From positions 3,286,001-3,350,000 of the forward strand of contig CBDCWE010000003.1 of NCBI GenBank assembly GCA_965223355.1: 64,000 bases of DNA, in the 5' to 3' direction. A model generated the notes under the pieces. It searched no databases. It worked only from the letters and a program-made list of their open reading frames with translations, and had not been told where the DNA came from. Each line of letters opens with the position of its first letter. Position 1 is the first letter of the stretch. Of the stretch, positions 50,913 to 60,189 are shown in pieces. Both the position numbers and the translations under genes were made by a program. This DNA comes from Tectiglobus sp965223355 (GTDB taxonomy: Bacteria; Pseudomonadota; Alphaproteobacteria; Rhizobiales; Hyphomicrobiaceae).

Positions 50913-51491
50913 TTAGCTCAAGAGATACCAGACGGCCGCAACTGCGATCGCACCTCCTACAATCCACCATATATAGGACGATCCGCCGCCATTTGCAGCC
51001 GTTCGCGGTGCAGCAGCCTCCACTTGGTCCGGCAGCCCGGTATCGCCGCCAGGCGGCTTGAACTCCGCTGCGAGATTGTCGAAGAACTTGTTGGCAAGAC
51101 TGGCCGCCGTTGCATCGATCAGGCGGGCGCCCAGCTGCGCGATCTTGCCGGACACTCTTGCATCAACATCATAGCTCAGTTCCGTGCCGCCATCCTTGTC
51201 GCCGAGGGCGACGTTGGCGCCGCCGCTGGCGGATCCGGCCGCTCCGCCCTTACCCGAGCCGCTGATGCGATAGGAGTTGGGCGGGTCGAGATCGCTCAGT
51301 TCGACATCGCCGGTGAACTTGGCGTTGATCGGGCCGATCTTGAGGCCAACGGTAGCCTTGAGTTTGTCGTCAGCAACCTGTTCGAGAGCCTGGCAACCGG
51401 GGATGCAACGCTTGAGCACCTCGACGTCGTTCAATGTGCGCCAGACCTCCTCCCTGGAAGCTTGCAATTGACGTGTTCCCGACATTTTCAT
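50913..51491 (-). CDS. coxG: CoxG family protein (SRPBCC fold, C-terminal membrane anchor)
   Basis: A 192-residue protein. Residues 1-145 match the CoxG/SRPBCC fold (SREEVWRTLNDVEVLKRCIPGCQALEQ, then GPINAKFTGDVELSD and LSYDVDARVSGKIAQLGARLID). A polar linker and a C-terminal membrane helix (about 171-191, YIWWIVGGAIAVAAVWYLL) follow. CoxG anchors CO dehydrogenase to the membrane. The structural genes coxMSL are absent from the window, so the enzyme it serves must be encoded elsewhere or it serves another hydroxylase. It heads the XdhC/MocA set on this strand. Confidence 0.88.
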   Translation of the reverse strand: MKMSGTRQLQASREEVWRTLNDVEVLKRCIPGCQALEQVADDKLKATVGLKIGPINAKFTGDVELSDLDPPNSYRISGSGKGGAAGSASGGANVALGDKDGGTELSYDVDARVSGKIAQLGARLIDATAASLANKFFDNLAAEFKPPGGDTGLPDQVEAAAPRTAANGGGSSYIWWIVGGAIAVAAVWYLLS

Positions 51492-51505
51492 CGCCAGTCC
51501 TCCAT

Positions 51506-52918
51506 CTATCCTCGGATGTTCGCCTGCAGGTCGGCCATCGGGGCGATGGGAAACGGGCCGCGGTCGCGCTCGAAAGCGGCCGCCACGCGAATCGCCATCG
51601 CCTCATCGTTGCCGCGGGCGACCACCTGCAGAGATGTTGGTCCGACACCATCGACAAGTCCCATTGGTACGGACATGGCACAAAAGCCAAGGTAATTCGC
51701 GATACGGGTAAAGCGCGCCGGCGTTCTTGATTGATCGACATCGCTGATCGGCTGCGGCGGGGTCGCAAGCGTTGGTGTGAGATAGGCGGCAATGCCGCGC
51801 AGTCCTTCGAGCACGCGGGCTTGGTTCTGTTTGCGCAGCGCAAGCATTTCGATGAACTGCCTGGCGGTCACGTCGCGGCCGGCAAGAATGCGGGGCTTGA
51901 CATCTTGGTCGACTTGATGGGACGGCGTCTCGTACATGGCGCCGTGGTGGAAATAGCCTTCGCAGGAAATGATCAGGCCGGTGCCATCGCGCATGTCATC
52001 GCCAGAGGCGGCCAGCTCCAGCGCGACGACGTCGGCACCAAGAGCCTTGAGGCGCGCGATGGCGGCATCGTAATGTTCGAGAACCGCCGCATCGATGCCG
52101 CCGCGTTCGGCGTCGCTAAGGACGGCCAGTTTGAGACCGGCGACACCGCGTTCGATCTCGCTATAGAGCCCGTCGCCGTTTGCAAGATCGTCAGCAACGG
52201 CGGTCGGATGACGACCGTCCATCGTCTCGAACATGATGGTCGCATCACGCACGCTGCGCGCCATCGGGCCCGGCGTATCCAGTGTGTGAGATAGTGGTTG
52301 AATGCCGTCGAGAGGCAATCGGCCTTCGGTAACCTTGAGGCCGGCAAGACCGCACCAGCCGCATGGGATGCGCACCGAACCGCCGGTATCAGTGCCGACG
52401 GCGCAAGCTGCCATGCCGGCTGCAACGGCAACGCCGGAACCGCTGGACGAGCCGCCCGGAGTGCGATGGACGGCGCCATCCCACGGGTTCCAGGGGGTGC
52501 CGCGGACCGTGTTCGTGCCCCACGCCCCGTAGGCGACCTCAACCGTCTTGGTTTTGCCGATGAGTATGCCGCCGGCCGCAAGCAGGCGCTTGGCGATTGC
52601 AGCGGTTGACGTTGCAACGCGTTCGGCGTGCACCACGGTGCCGCCGCTGGTGATGTGTCCTGCGACATCGACAAGGTCCTTGAGGGCGAAGGGAACGCCC
52701 TGGAACGGGCCGGTAATGTGACCGGACTTGATCGCTTTGCTCGCCGCTTGCGCTGCTTCACGGGCCGTATCGGCGAGGATGAGATCGAATGCTCCAAGTC
52801 TGGGTTCGAGCTGTTCGATGCGCGACAGCGTTGCCTCGACAACGTCGCTCGGGCTGAAACTGCCGTCTCTGAAGCCGACCGCCATGTCTGAAATTGAGAG
52901 AAGAGCCTGGTCTGTCAT
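51506..52918 (-). CDS. Amidase signature (AS) family amidase
   Basis: A 470-residue hydrolase of amide bonds. The Ser-cisSer-Lys triad is visible: K80 in PFALKDLVDVAG, S157 in TPGGSSSGSGVAVAAG and S181 in GTDTGGSVRIP. The start at 52918 is preferred; the longer reading adds an unrelated stretch. It lies 14 bp upstream of the coxG gene in the same direction and is probably the first gene of that operon, so its substrate may feed the molybdo-hydroxylase. Family members range from aryl- and alkyl-amidases to GatA; the lack of gatB/gatC makes a catabolic role likely. Confidence 0.9.
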   Translation of the reverse strand: MTDQALLSISDMAVGFRDGSFSPSDVVEATLSRIEQLEPRLGAFDLILADTAREAAQAASKAIKSGHITGPFQGVPFALKDLVDVAGHITSGGTVVHAERVATSTAAIAKRLLAAGGILIGKTKTVEVAYGAWGTNTVRGTPWNPWDGAVHRTPGGSSSGSGVAVAAGMAACAVGTDTGGSVRIPCGWCGLAGLKVTEGRLPLDGIQPLSHTLDTPGPMARSVRDATIMFETMDGRHPTAVADDLANGDGLYSEIERGVAGLKLAVLSDAERGGIDAAVLEHYDAAIARLKALGADVVALELAASGDDMRDGTGLIISCEGYFHHGAMYETPSHQVDQDVKPRILAGRDVTARQFIEMLALRKQNQARVLEGLRGIAAYLTPTLATPPQPISDVDQSRTPARFTRIANYLGFCAMSVPMGLVDGVGPTSLQVVARGNDEAMAIRVAAAFERDRGPFPIAPMADLQANIRG

Positions 52919-53056
52919 GTGCGGTTTGGTATCCGGGTATTGTGGCCGCGGCCGAGGGGCGATGATAAAAGACGATGAGTGGCGAGCCGACCATGAGGCC
53001 ATTGTTCAATTGAACGCACGTCACCATACTCGCTGTGAACGTCAGGGAAAAGTCGA

Positions 53057-53506
53057 ATGGATGCCAAACGGATCAACGATCATATCTCCGTTTCGCCGCA
53101 GATCGGCGTTGGCGATATTGCCGCCATCGCGGCCGCCGGTTTTAGGTCCATCATTTGCAATCGGCCGGATGGTGAGAGTGGCGATCAAACGGCATTTGCC
53201 GAGATCGAAGCTGAAGCCGGGCGCTGCGGGATTGCGATCGCGTGGCAGCCGGTTTTGTCGGGGCAGGTCCGCGACGAGGATGGTTTGGCGTTCGGCGAGC
53301 TGATCGAGCGGCTGCCGCGGCCGGTGTTGGCCTATTGCCGGTCCGGCACGCGGTGCACGGTGCTGTGGGCGTTGTCACAGGCTGGTCGACTGAGCAGCGG
53401 CGATATTCTCACATCGGCTCGTGATGCCGGCTACGACCTCGGCGGTTTGGCTCCGCGCCTGGAGGCGCTGGCCCGGCGACGCGACGGCGAACGGCGCTGC
53501 ATTTGA
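53057..53506 (+). CDS. TIGR01244-type (beta-lactamase hydrolase-like, DUF442) phosphatase-fold protein
   Basis: A 149-residue protein of the dual-specificity-phosphatase fold. ISVSPQIGVGDIAAIAAAGFRSIICNRPDGES opens the domain and VLAYCRSGTRCTVLWAL carries the CxxGxxR-type loop (C near 94, R near 99). The family is found alone or fused to metallo-beta-lactamase/rhodanese sulfide-oxidation proteins (BLH), and a phosphatase or sulfur-transfer role has been proposed. It is a single gene, convergent with the thiolase gene 24 bp away. Confidence 0.85.
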   Translation: MDAKRINDHISVSPQIGVGDIAAIAAAGFRSIICNRPDGESGDQTAFAEIEAEAGRCGIAIAWQPVLSGQVRDEDGLAFGELIERLPRPVLAYCRSGTRCTVLWALSQAGRLSSGDILTSARDAGYDLGGLAPRLEALARRRDGERRCI

Positions 53507-53530
53507 ACAACGCCGTGTTCGCGCGCAACT

Positions 53531-54739
53531 TCAGACGGCTTCGATCGCCATTGCGATGCCCTGCCCGACACCAATGCACATGGTGCAAAGCGCACGCTTG
53601 GCACCGCGCTCCTGGAGTTCTATGGCAGCTGTCAATGCCAGCCGGGCGCCGGACATGCCGAGCGGATGGCCAAGCGCGATCGCGCCGCCGTTTGGATTGA
53701 CGTGTTCGGCATCGTCGGGCAGGCCGAGCTGACGGGTGGTCGCCAAGGCCTGGGCTGCGAAGGCTTCGTTGAGTTCGATAACGTCGACGTCGGTAATCCT
53801 GAGGCCCAGTCGCTCGAGCAGCTTTTGCGACGCCGGCGCCGGGCCGATGCCCATAATGCGTGGCGGCACGCCGGCCGTCGCGGTACCCAGAACGCGGGCT
53901 TTCGGCTTGAGGTTATACTTTTCAACGGCCTCGCCTGACGCCACGATCACGGCGGCGGCGCCGTCATTGACGCCGGATGCGTTGCCCGGGGTGACGGTGC
54001 CGCCTTGCTTTCGGAACGGTGTCGGCAGGCCGGCGAGCTTATCAAGGGTGGTCTGGCGCGGATGTTCATCCGTGTCGACGACAACGGCATCGCCTTTGCG
54101 CTGCGGTATGCTCACCGACGTGATTTCCTTGGCGAGGCGGCCGTTGGTCTGCGCCGTGGCGGCACGTTCTTGACTGCGCAGCGCAAAGGCGTCCTGGTCG
54201 AGGCGGCCGACCTGAAACTCCTCGGCGACATTTTCGGCGGTCTCCGGCATCGAATCGATGCCGTACTGGTCCTTCATCAGTCTGTTGACGAAGCGCCAGC
54301 CGATGGTCGTGTCATAGACCGTGTTGTCGCGCGCGAAGGCGGTCGTCGCTTTCGGCATGACGAACGGAGCGCGGGACATGCTTTCGACGCCGCCGGCCAG
54401 CATGACGTCGGTTTCTCCGGCTTTGATGGCACGCGCGCACGAACCAATTGCATCGAGGCCGGAGCCGCACAACCGGTTGATCGTCGCTCCTGGCACGTCG
54501 GTTGGAAGGCCGGCCAGCAAGGTCGCCATGCGGGCGACGTTGCGATTGTCTTCACCGGCCTGGTTGGCACAACCAAAGATCACATCATCGATGTTTTCTG
54601 GTTTGAGATCCTTGGCTGCCGTCATGACGGCGCGGATGACATGGGCTGCCATATCGTCCGGTCGGACGGCAGAAAGTGAACCGCCATATCTCCCGATCGG
54701 GGTACGGGTCCCTTCACAAATAAATGCTTCTCTGGCCAT
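53531..54739 (-). CDS. pcaF: 3-oxoadipyl-CoA thiolase-like acetyl-CoA acyltransferase
   Basis: A 402-residue thiolase. C91 (NRLCGSGLDAIGS) is the nucleophile, H358 (GGAIALGHPLGMSG) and C388 (CTMCIGVGQG) complete the active site. The opening EAFICEGTRTPIGRYGGSLSAVRPDD is typical of PcaF, the last enzyme of the beta-ketoadipate pathway, which releases succinyl-CoA and acetyl-CoA. No other pca gene is nearby, so a more general beta-ketothiolase role cannot be excluded. It is a single gene, divergent from the adenylate cyclase gene. Confidence 0.85.
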   Translation of the reverse strand: MAREAFICEGTRTPIGRYGGSLSAVRPDDMAAHVIRAVMTAAKDLKPENIDDVIFGCANQAGEDNRNVARMATLLAGLPTDVPGATINRLCGSGLDAIGSCARAIKAGETDVMLAGGVESMSRAPFVMPKATTAFARDNTVYDTTIGWRFVNRLMKDQYGIDSMPETAENVAEEFQVGRLDQDAFALRSQERAATAQTNGRLAKEITSVSIPQRKGDAVVVDTDEHPRQTTLDKLAGLPTPFRKQGGTVTPGNASGVNDGAAAVIVASGEAVEKYNLKPKARVLGTATAGVPPRIMGIGPAPASQKLLERLGLRITDVDVIELNEAFAAQALATTRQLGLPDDAEHVNPNGGAIALGHPLGMSGARLALTAAIELQERGAKRALCTMCIGVGQGIAMAIEAV

Positions 54740-54938
54740 GTCTTCCTCCGCTTACCCTTTGTTAAGTTGGCGAACGTACTGCAGATTGAGGGCCTATACT
54801 TGCGCAACCAATCCTATTTGCAAGCAGACTCTCAGTGTGTTTGCCTCAAGATCAGCTACTTGTACGGTCGCCGCCCTGCGGCTGGGTTGGGAGCCGGATA
54901 AGTGGGGGAAATCAGTGGTGTCGGTCCGGGAGTAGTGC

Positions 54939-56774
54939 ATGTATTCCAAGCGACAAGGCGTTTCGCTGACGATCACGCTGGCGGTCAGCATCAGCCTGCT
55001 GGTCTTGATCGCGGTCGTGTCCGTGCTCGGCCTCGGGCTGGTGAGCGGCACCCGCAATACGATGTCGCTGTTGCGAGAGCAGGCCGAGCTGGCAGTCGCG
55101 AGCATGGTCGACAAGGTCAGCACGCATCTGGGTGCGGCGCGCAATCAGTTGGTATTTGTATCGTCTCTTATCGAAAACGGAAAAGTTGACCTGGAAAACG
55201 AGCAGCGGTTGCTGGATGTCATGACGGGATCGCTTGCCGCAGCACCGCAAATCAGCGCAATCCTGTTCATGTCCCCACAGCTAAAGACGACTATCGTTGC
55301 TCGCACACCAAACGGGCCACAGGTTTTCCGGCGGGATGATGACAGCGGCGACCGGGCCATGGTCGCAGCGCTATCAGCTTCGCGACAGGCCCGGGAGCCG
55401 GCCTGGGGCGATCCGCTGTGGCGAGATCTTCCCAAAGAAACGATGCTTAACCTGCGTATGCCGGTGCGCCGCAATGGCGAATTTGTGGGCATGCTGATCG
55501 CGGCGGTGAGCATTCGCCGGCTGTCGTCCTTTCTCGCCGAACTGGGCAAGGATGTTCGCGAGAACGCCTTTATTCTCTACGATCGCCACCAGGTGATCGC
55601 GCATGCGAGCCTTGCCACGAACCCGTCGACGCATTCGCGCGAGCGACCGCTGCCGCGACTGATTGATATTGGCGATGCCAAGCTCGCTGCGATGTGGCAG
55701 AGCCAGGATCGTTATCCATTGCGGCTGATCGAGGGAACCGACCTTAAGGGCCATGTTCTGCAAATCGACGGCGAAGAATACATATACATTTATCGTGAGA
55801 GCTCGGAGTTTGGCCGGAAGACATGGCAAATCGGGACCTATCTGCGCAGCGCCGACGTCAGCACGGAACTGATGCGTCTCGAACGTGCCTTGATCGCCGG
55901 GCTCGCGATGCTGGCCCTGTCGGTTTTCGTTGCGATTATGCTTGCCCGGCGGATTGCTTGGCCGATCGTCAAACTGGCCGGAGCAGCCTCACGCATCGGG
56001 CAATTGGAGATTTCCGAAACCCAGGAACTGCCGGGCAGCATGTTTCGCGAACTCAATGATCAAGCGCGCGCGTTTAATGCCATGCTGAAGGGGTTGCGTT
56101 GGTTTGAAGCCTATGTTCCCAAGAAGCTCGTCATGCGTCTCATCCAGCAAGGCGAGAACGGTGTTGCAAGCTCCGAGGAGCGCCAAGTTACGGTGATGTT
56201 CACCGACATTGTGGGTTTCACGACGTTGTCGGAAGATATTTCCGCAACCCAGCTTGCCGACATCCTCAACCATCATTTCGCCCTGCTGGCCGGCTGCATC
56301 GAGGCCGAGGACGGTACGGTGGACAAGTTCATCGGCGACAGCGTCATGGCGTTTTGGGGCGCACCGGACGTGCAGACGGATCATGCGGAACGTGCGGTGC
56401 GCGCCGCCCGCCAGATCCAGGTGGTCGTTGAGCAGGAAAATGGGCGCCGACGTCAGCGCGGCGAACAGCCTATTCGCGTGCGGCTCGGCTTGCACAGTGG
56501 CCGGGTCACGGTTGGCAACATTGGTGCGCCCGGCCGCATCAACTACACGATCATTGGTGATGTTGTGAATGTCGCGCAAAGGATCGAGCAACTCGGCAAA
56601 GACCTCGCTGGCGATCAACCGCGGGCGGCAACCGTCACCGTACTCACCAGCGCTGCCACGGTCGATCAGTTGAGTTCGCTTGATGGCGTCGTCTCGACCG
56701 GATTACACAAGCTTCGCGGCCGCGACGAGGAGATCGAGGTCTATGTCGTCGGCCCGAAACCGACGCCAAGCTGA
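54939..56774 (+). CDS. Membrane-bound class III adenylate/guanylate cyclase with extracellular sensor and HAMP
   Basis: A 611-residue receptor cyclase. A first membrane helix (about 10-33) is followed by an extracytoplasmic Cache-like sensor (about 35-305; AAPQISAILFMSPQLK and MPVRRNGEFVGMLIAAVSIRRL), a second helix (about 312-335), a HAMP linker, and the catalytic domain from about 415: VMFTDIVGFTTLSE (metal aspartate), DKFIGDSVMAFWG (second metal aspartate), and NYTIIGDVVNVAQRIEQL (transition-state residues). The lysine and aspartate specificity positions look adenylate-cyclase-like (DKF, IIGDV). It would turn a periplasmic signal into cAMP. The ligand is unknown. Confidence 0.9.
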   Translation: MYSKRQGVSLTITLAVSISLLVLIAVVSVLGLGLVSGTRNTMSLLREQAELAVASMVDKVSTHLGAARNQLVFVSSLIENGKVDLENEQRLLDVMTGSLAAAPQISAILFMSPQLKTTIVARTPNGPQVFRRDDDSGDRAMVAALSASRQAREPAWGDPLWRDLPKETMLNLRMPVRRNGEFVGMLIAAVSIRRLSSFLAELGKDVRENAFILYDRHQVIAHASLATNPSTHSRERPLPRLIDIGDAKLAAMWQSQDRYPLRLIEGTDLKGHVLQIDGEEYIYIYRESSEFGRKTWQIGTYLRSADVSTELMRLERALIAGLAMLALSVFVAIMLARRIAWPIVKLAGAASRIGQLEISETQELPGSMFRELNDQARAFNAMLKGLRWFEAYVPKKLVMRLIQQGENGVASSEERQVTVMFTDIVGFTTLSEDISATQLADILNHHFALLAGCIEAEDGTVDKFIGDSVMAFWGAPDVQTDHAERAVRAARQIQVVVEQENGRRRQRGEQPIRVRLGLHSGRVTVGNIGAPGRINYTIIGDVVNVAQRIEQLGKDLAGDQPRAATVTVLTSAATVDQLSSLDGVVSTGLHKLRGRDEEIEVYVVGPKPTPS

Positions 56775-56833
56775 ACAATTCACGGGCGTGTTCCAAGTCG
56801 ATTGGCAAGCGGCGAGCGAGTGTCGCTCGGCTG

Positions 56834-58405
56834 TCAGAACTCATTGTTCAGAGCATCAACCGCTGGAATTTCACGCTCCCGGCGCGCGATGAAATCGCGT
56901 AGCGCCTCATCCACTCCGGCCTCGAGCCGTGGTTCCTCATAAGCCTCCAACATTGCGCGAGCCTCCGCCAATGCGCGCGCGGTAATGTCTTTGCTGCCGT
57001 CTGCGATCCACTGCTCGACGGAATTGTTGTCGAACAACTTCGGCATGAAGAATGCACGCTGAAAATTCCGTTGCGTATGTTCGTGCGCCAGGAAGTGGCC
57101 GCCCGGGCCGACGTCACCGATCGCAGCAAGGGCCTCTTCGAAGTCGTCCCAGCGAATGCCTTCGGCCATGCGGTAGGCCATCGCGCACTGTTCGGCATCG
57201 ACCACAAACTTGGCAACGGAGCAGTGCATGCCGGCTTCATTCCAACCTGCCGAATGCCATATGTAGTTGGCACCGGCGAGCATCACGGCCATCAGCGTCG
57301 ACGCACTTTCGTAGCCGGCCTGGGCATCGAACGTCTTGGCACCGCCAAGCGTGCTCGATGTCCGCCAGGGAACACGGTAGTGGCGCGCCATCTGGCCGAT
57401 CATGAAGTTCATCAAGCTGATTTCCGGCGTGCCCGCCATTGGTGCGCCCGATGCCATCGAAACCGTTGAGAGATAGTGGCCATAGATTGCCGGGCAGCCC
57501 TTGCGCACCACTTGTGTGTAGGCGAGGGCCGAAAGCGCTTCGGCGTTGAGTTGGGCAACGGCCGACGCGGTCGAGGCCGGCGTATTTGCACCGCCGAGCA
57601 CAAACGGTGAGCACAGCACCGGCTGATTGCGGCGGCAGAAGGCGCGCATGGCACCCAGCATGGTCTCGTCCCAGACGAGTGGTGAATTGCCGTTGCAGTT
57701 GCCGGTGACGACCGCATGGTCCTCCATGAAATCAGCGCCGAAAAGGATCGCACTCATATCGAGGACGTCCTCGGCGTTCTTCGGCGACGTCGTCATTCCC
57801 ATAAAGGTTTTGTCCGAGTGCTTCATCGACGAATAGGTGATGCGCAAGTGTCGGTGCGCCACGACATGATCCATTGGTTCGACAATGTGGTGGGCACTTG
57901 AGTGCAGGGCCGGGCACAGATGCGAAAGCTTGTGGAACGTGGCAAGGTCTTCGAGCGTGGGGCTGCGTCGATTGTCATCGAGATCGCGCAGGTAGGGTGC
58001 ACCGGTCATCGGCACGAACATGGCGTGATCGTTGCCGAACGGTAGGTTCTTTGCGGGATCGCGCGCGTGATAGGTGAATGTCGGCGGGACCGACTTGATC
58101 AGCTCCCGGACCAGGCCGCGATCGAAATGCACGCGCTCGCCATCACGGATTTCGGCTCCCGCCTGGCGCCAGTCGTCAAGGGCTCGGGCATCGCGAAAGA
58201 CGACGCCGACCTCCTCGAGAATGCGCATCGAGGCATCATCGATCGTCTCGACCTGCTGCTCGGTCATCGGTTCGACCAGCGCCAGGTTGCGCCGCAGTGC
58301 CGGCAACATCATCGCAGTGCGGTCGGTTCGGATTTCGCGGCGCGCCCGGCGGCCGCCGCGGCGACCCAGGCCAGCGCCTTCTTCTGGTGGCGCGGTGCCG
58401 GTCAT
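56834..58405 (-). CDS. MttB/MtgB-family methyltransferase (trimethylamine methyltransferase superfamily, non-pyrrolysine)
   Basis: A 523-residue TIM-barrel methyltransferase of the MttB superfamily (COG5598). Conserved stretches are KMHSDKTF-type SSMKHSDKTFMGMTT, SPLVWDETMLGAMRAFCRRNQPVLCSPF, GCPAIYGHYLSTVSMASGAPMAGTPE and GGHFLAHEHTQRNFQRAFF. There is no in-frame amber codon, so it belongs to the non-pyrrolysine group, whose known members demethylate glycine betaine, proline betaine or carnitine. Its ATG overlaps the stop of the preceding DapA-like gene (ATGA). A corrinoid protein and its reductase, which such enzymes require, are not in the window. Confidence 0.88.
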   Translation of the reverse strand: MTGTAPPEEGAGLGRRGGRRARREIRTDRTAMMLPALRRNLALVEPMTEQQVETIDDASMRILEEVGVVFRDARALDDWRQAGAEIRDGERVHFDRGLVRELIKSVPPTFTYHARDPAKNLPFGNDHAMFVPMTGAPYLRDLDDNRRSPTLEDLATFHKLSHLCPALHSSAHHIVEPMDHVVAHRHLRITYSSMKHSDKTFMGMTTSPKNAEDVLDMSAILFGADFMEDHAVVTGNCNGNSPLVWDETMLGAMRAFCRRNQPVLCSPFVLGGANTPASTASAVAQLNAEALSALAYTQVVRKGCPAIYGHYLSTVSMASGAPMAGTPEISLMNFMIGQMARHYRVPWRTSSTLGGAKTFDAQAGYESASTLMAVMLAGANYIWHSAGWNEAGMHCSVAKFVVDAEQCAMAYRMAEGIRWDDFEEALAAIGDVGPGGHFLAHEHTQRNFQRAFFMPKLFDNNSVEQWIADGSKDITARALAEARAMLEAYEEPRLEAGVDEALRDFIARREREIPAVDALNNEF

Positions 58406-59115
58406 TGCACCAGGTCTCCCGATGTCGGATCGCGCAGGTCGAGCCAAATCGTCTTGACTTCGGTGTATTGATCGTGGGCCTCCGGCGCCAAATTCGATCC
58501 TGCACAAATCCACGAGCGCGCACCCCGGGCAAAGCACTCCAGGGCCTGGTCGTCGATACCGCAGGACAGTTGGATGTGGGGATAGTCACGCGCCAACATG
58601 TGCAAGCGGTTCGGATCACCGGAACTCTCCTTGATGGCACAGAAATTCGGGCTTCGGGCGACGCGATCCAGTGTCTCCTCGTCGATGTTGACGCCCATGC
58701 GACCCGGATAGTTGTAGAGCATCACGGGCAGATTGGCGGCGCGGTCGATGGCCAGCGCGTGCCGGGCGATTTCGCGGCCGGTCGGATAGGCGTAGGGCGG
58801 CGTCGCCACGAGCAGGGCATCGGCGCCCGCCTGCTTGGCGGCCCCGGCATCCATGATGCTGTCTTCGGTCCGCATCGCCCCGGGGCCGATGGTCAGCGCC
58901 ACGCGGTCCGTGATCAACGCCGTGCAGAACGGCATCATTTCGATCCGCTCGGTCGGTGACTGCGCATAGGACTCACCGGTCGTGCCGGCCACAACGATTC
59001 CGGCAACGCCGGCGGTGATGAGGTGCTGCACCGTTCCGGCAAAGGCTTGTTTGTGGATTTCGAAGCTCTGAGAGTAGGGCGTTGCGATTGGTGTGTCGAT
59101 GCCATCAAACTGCAT
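58402..59115 (-). CDS. DapA/DHDPS family protein with foreign aldehyde-dehydrogenase-like tail
   Basis: A 237-residue Schiff-base aldolase-type protein. The (beta/alpha)8 core is present through strand 7: GTTGES (44-49), the catalytic tyrosine Y134 (MLYNYPGRMG), the Schiff-base lysine K162 (CAIKESSGD) and CGIDDQALECFARGARSWICAGSNLAP. The family normally runs to about 290-300 residues. Here the last 60 or more are missing and replaced after H214/D215 by YTEVKTIWLDL (217-227), which looks like the C-terminus of an aldehyde dehydrogenase. A deletion joining a DapA-like and an ALDH gene would explain this. Whether the product is active is doubtful. It overlaps both neighbours. Confidence 0.8.
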   Translation of the reverse strand: MQFDGIDTPIATPYSQSFEIHKQAFAGTVQHLITAGVAGIVVAGTTGESYAQSPTERIEMMPFCTALITDRVALTIGPGAMRTEDSIMDAGAAKQAGADALLVATPPYAYPTGREIARHALAIDRAANLPVMLYNYPGRMGVNIDEETLDRVARSPNFCAIKESSGDPNRLHMLARDYPHIQLSCGIDDQALECFARGARSWICAGSNLAPEAHDQYTEVKTIWLDLRDPTSGDLVQ

Positions 59116-59815
59116 TGCGTCGACCCTCGAGGTAGTCGAAGGATTTGTCGATCGGCAGCGGATCGGGCTGCACATACTTCTCGATCTCGCTGCGCGAAAG
59201 TTCCCAGTGCTCCAGTGTCAGCCGTGCGGCCCGATCAGCATCTGCGTTCTCGAATGCGGTGATCATGGCGTCGTGCTGGTCACACGCTTGGCGCACGCGC
59301 CGCTTACTGGTTTCCAATCTCGGCCGGTAGAAACGATGGCTCATGCGGCTATGGTCGATCAGCAGGCGGTTGAGGCTCGGCATCAGATAGACGCTGCGCG
59401 ACATTCGCCCGATTGTCTCGTGGAACTGATGGTTGAAGGAGGTCATCTCCGTCACGGCCTTTCTCGTTACAGCCTTGCGGAACTGCGTCTGAACCTTGCG
59501 CAATACCGCAATCTGGTCCGCCGTGGCGTTTTCCGCGGCGAGCCTGGCGACCGCGCAATAGATGAGCGGTGCTGTTTGAAAAAAACTTCGCATCACATCG
59601 AGGTCCATTGGCGACACCGTCGCGCCCCGGTTGGCTTCCAAGACGATGTATCCTTCGCCGGCGAGGCGCTGAAAGACCTCGCGTAGCGGTGTCCTCGACA
59701 GATCGTAGGCGTGGGACAGCACAACCTCATCGAGGGGCGTTCCAGGCGCGATCTCCAACCCCAAAATTCGTCGCTTCAGGTCCTGATGACATACAACTTT
59801 GCGGTCGGACTTCAT
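59105..59815 (-). CDS. GntR-family transcriptional regulator (FadR/FCD subfamily)
   Basis: A 236-residue regulator. Winged helix at 1-70 (LKRRILGLEIAPGTPLDEVVLSHAYDLSRTPLREVFQRLAGEG), then an all-helical FCD ligand-binding domain with FNHQFHETIGRMS and DQHDAMITAFENADADRAARLTLEHW, containing the histidines that hold a metal in this family. It heads the operon with the DapA-like and MttB genes (11 bp overlap) and faces the ABC importer, so it probably controls both in response to the transported substrate. Confidence 0.9.
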   Translation of the reverse strand: MKSDRKVVCHQDLKRRILGLEIAPGTPLDEVVLSHAYDLSRTPLREVFQRLAGEGYIVLEANRGATVSPMDLDVMRSFFQTAPLIYCAVARLAAENATADQIAVLRKVQTQFRKAVTRKAVTEMTSFNHQFHETIGRMSRSVYLMPSLNRLLIDHSRMSHRFYRPRLETSKRRVRQACDQHDAMITAFENADADRAARLTLEHWELSRSEIEKYVQPDPLPIDKSFDYLEGRRNAV

Positions 59816-60008
59816 CGGCAGCGGCCTATGGCGTGTCAGCGTTAGCAGGACCCATCCCGCGCGCCCGGCCGGCCCGCCAACGGCCCGCGCACGTTGGTGG
59901 GCAGACGGCAGAGCGGGTCGACATCAACACCCGCCTCGGGCGGCAATGGTCCGTTACCGCAGCAGGGCGCTTCAGGTTTGTCAATTCAGTTTCATTGGCA
60001 CTGAAAAA

Positions 60009-60029
60009 TTGTGTACACTATGCATACAA
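60009..60029. promoter_or_regulatory. Candidate GntR operator 1
   Basis: The half-sites TTGTGTAC and GCATACAA are imperfect inverted repeats; the inner GTGTACAC is itself palindromic. FCD-type GntR regulators often bind T-GT-N-AC-A sites, and the regulator gene starts 194 bp away. Confidence 0.55.
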
Positions 60030-60189
60030 AACTGTAAACTGCCGGCCGGGGCGAAATTCGAGAGCGCCAGGCCCTTGTGTCAAACATGATGCTGTGTTTG
60101 TCTTTGTGCTGTGCCATGGATCGGCACCGTCTTACGGTGAGTGGTTCGCTCGCTTGGAGGCTGCTTGAGTCGTCTTGGGACTTGGCCTC

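Noticed and set aside
56834..58405. Pyrrolysine-containing trimethylamine methyltransferase
   Set aside because: The frame is complete without an in-frame amber codon, and no pyl genes are present.
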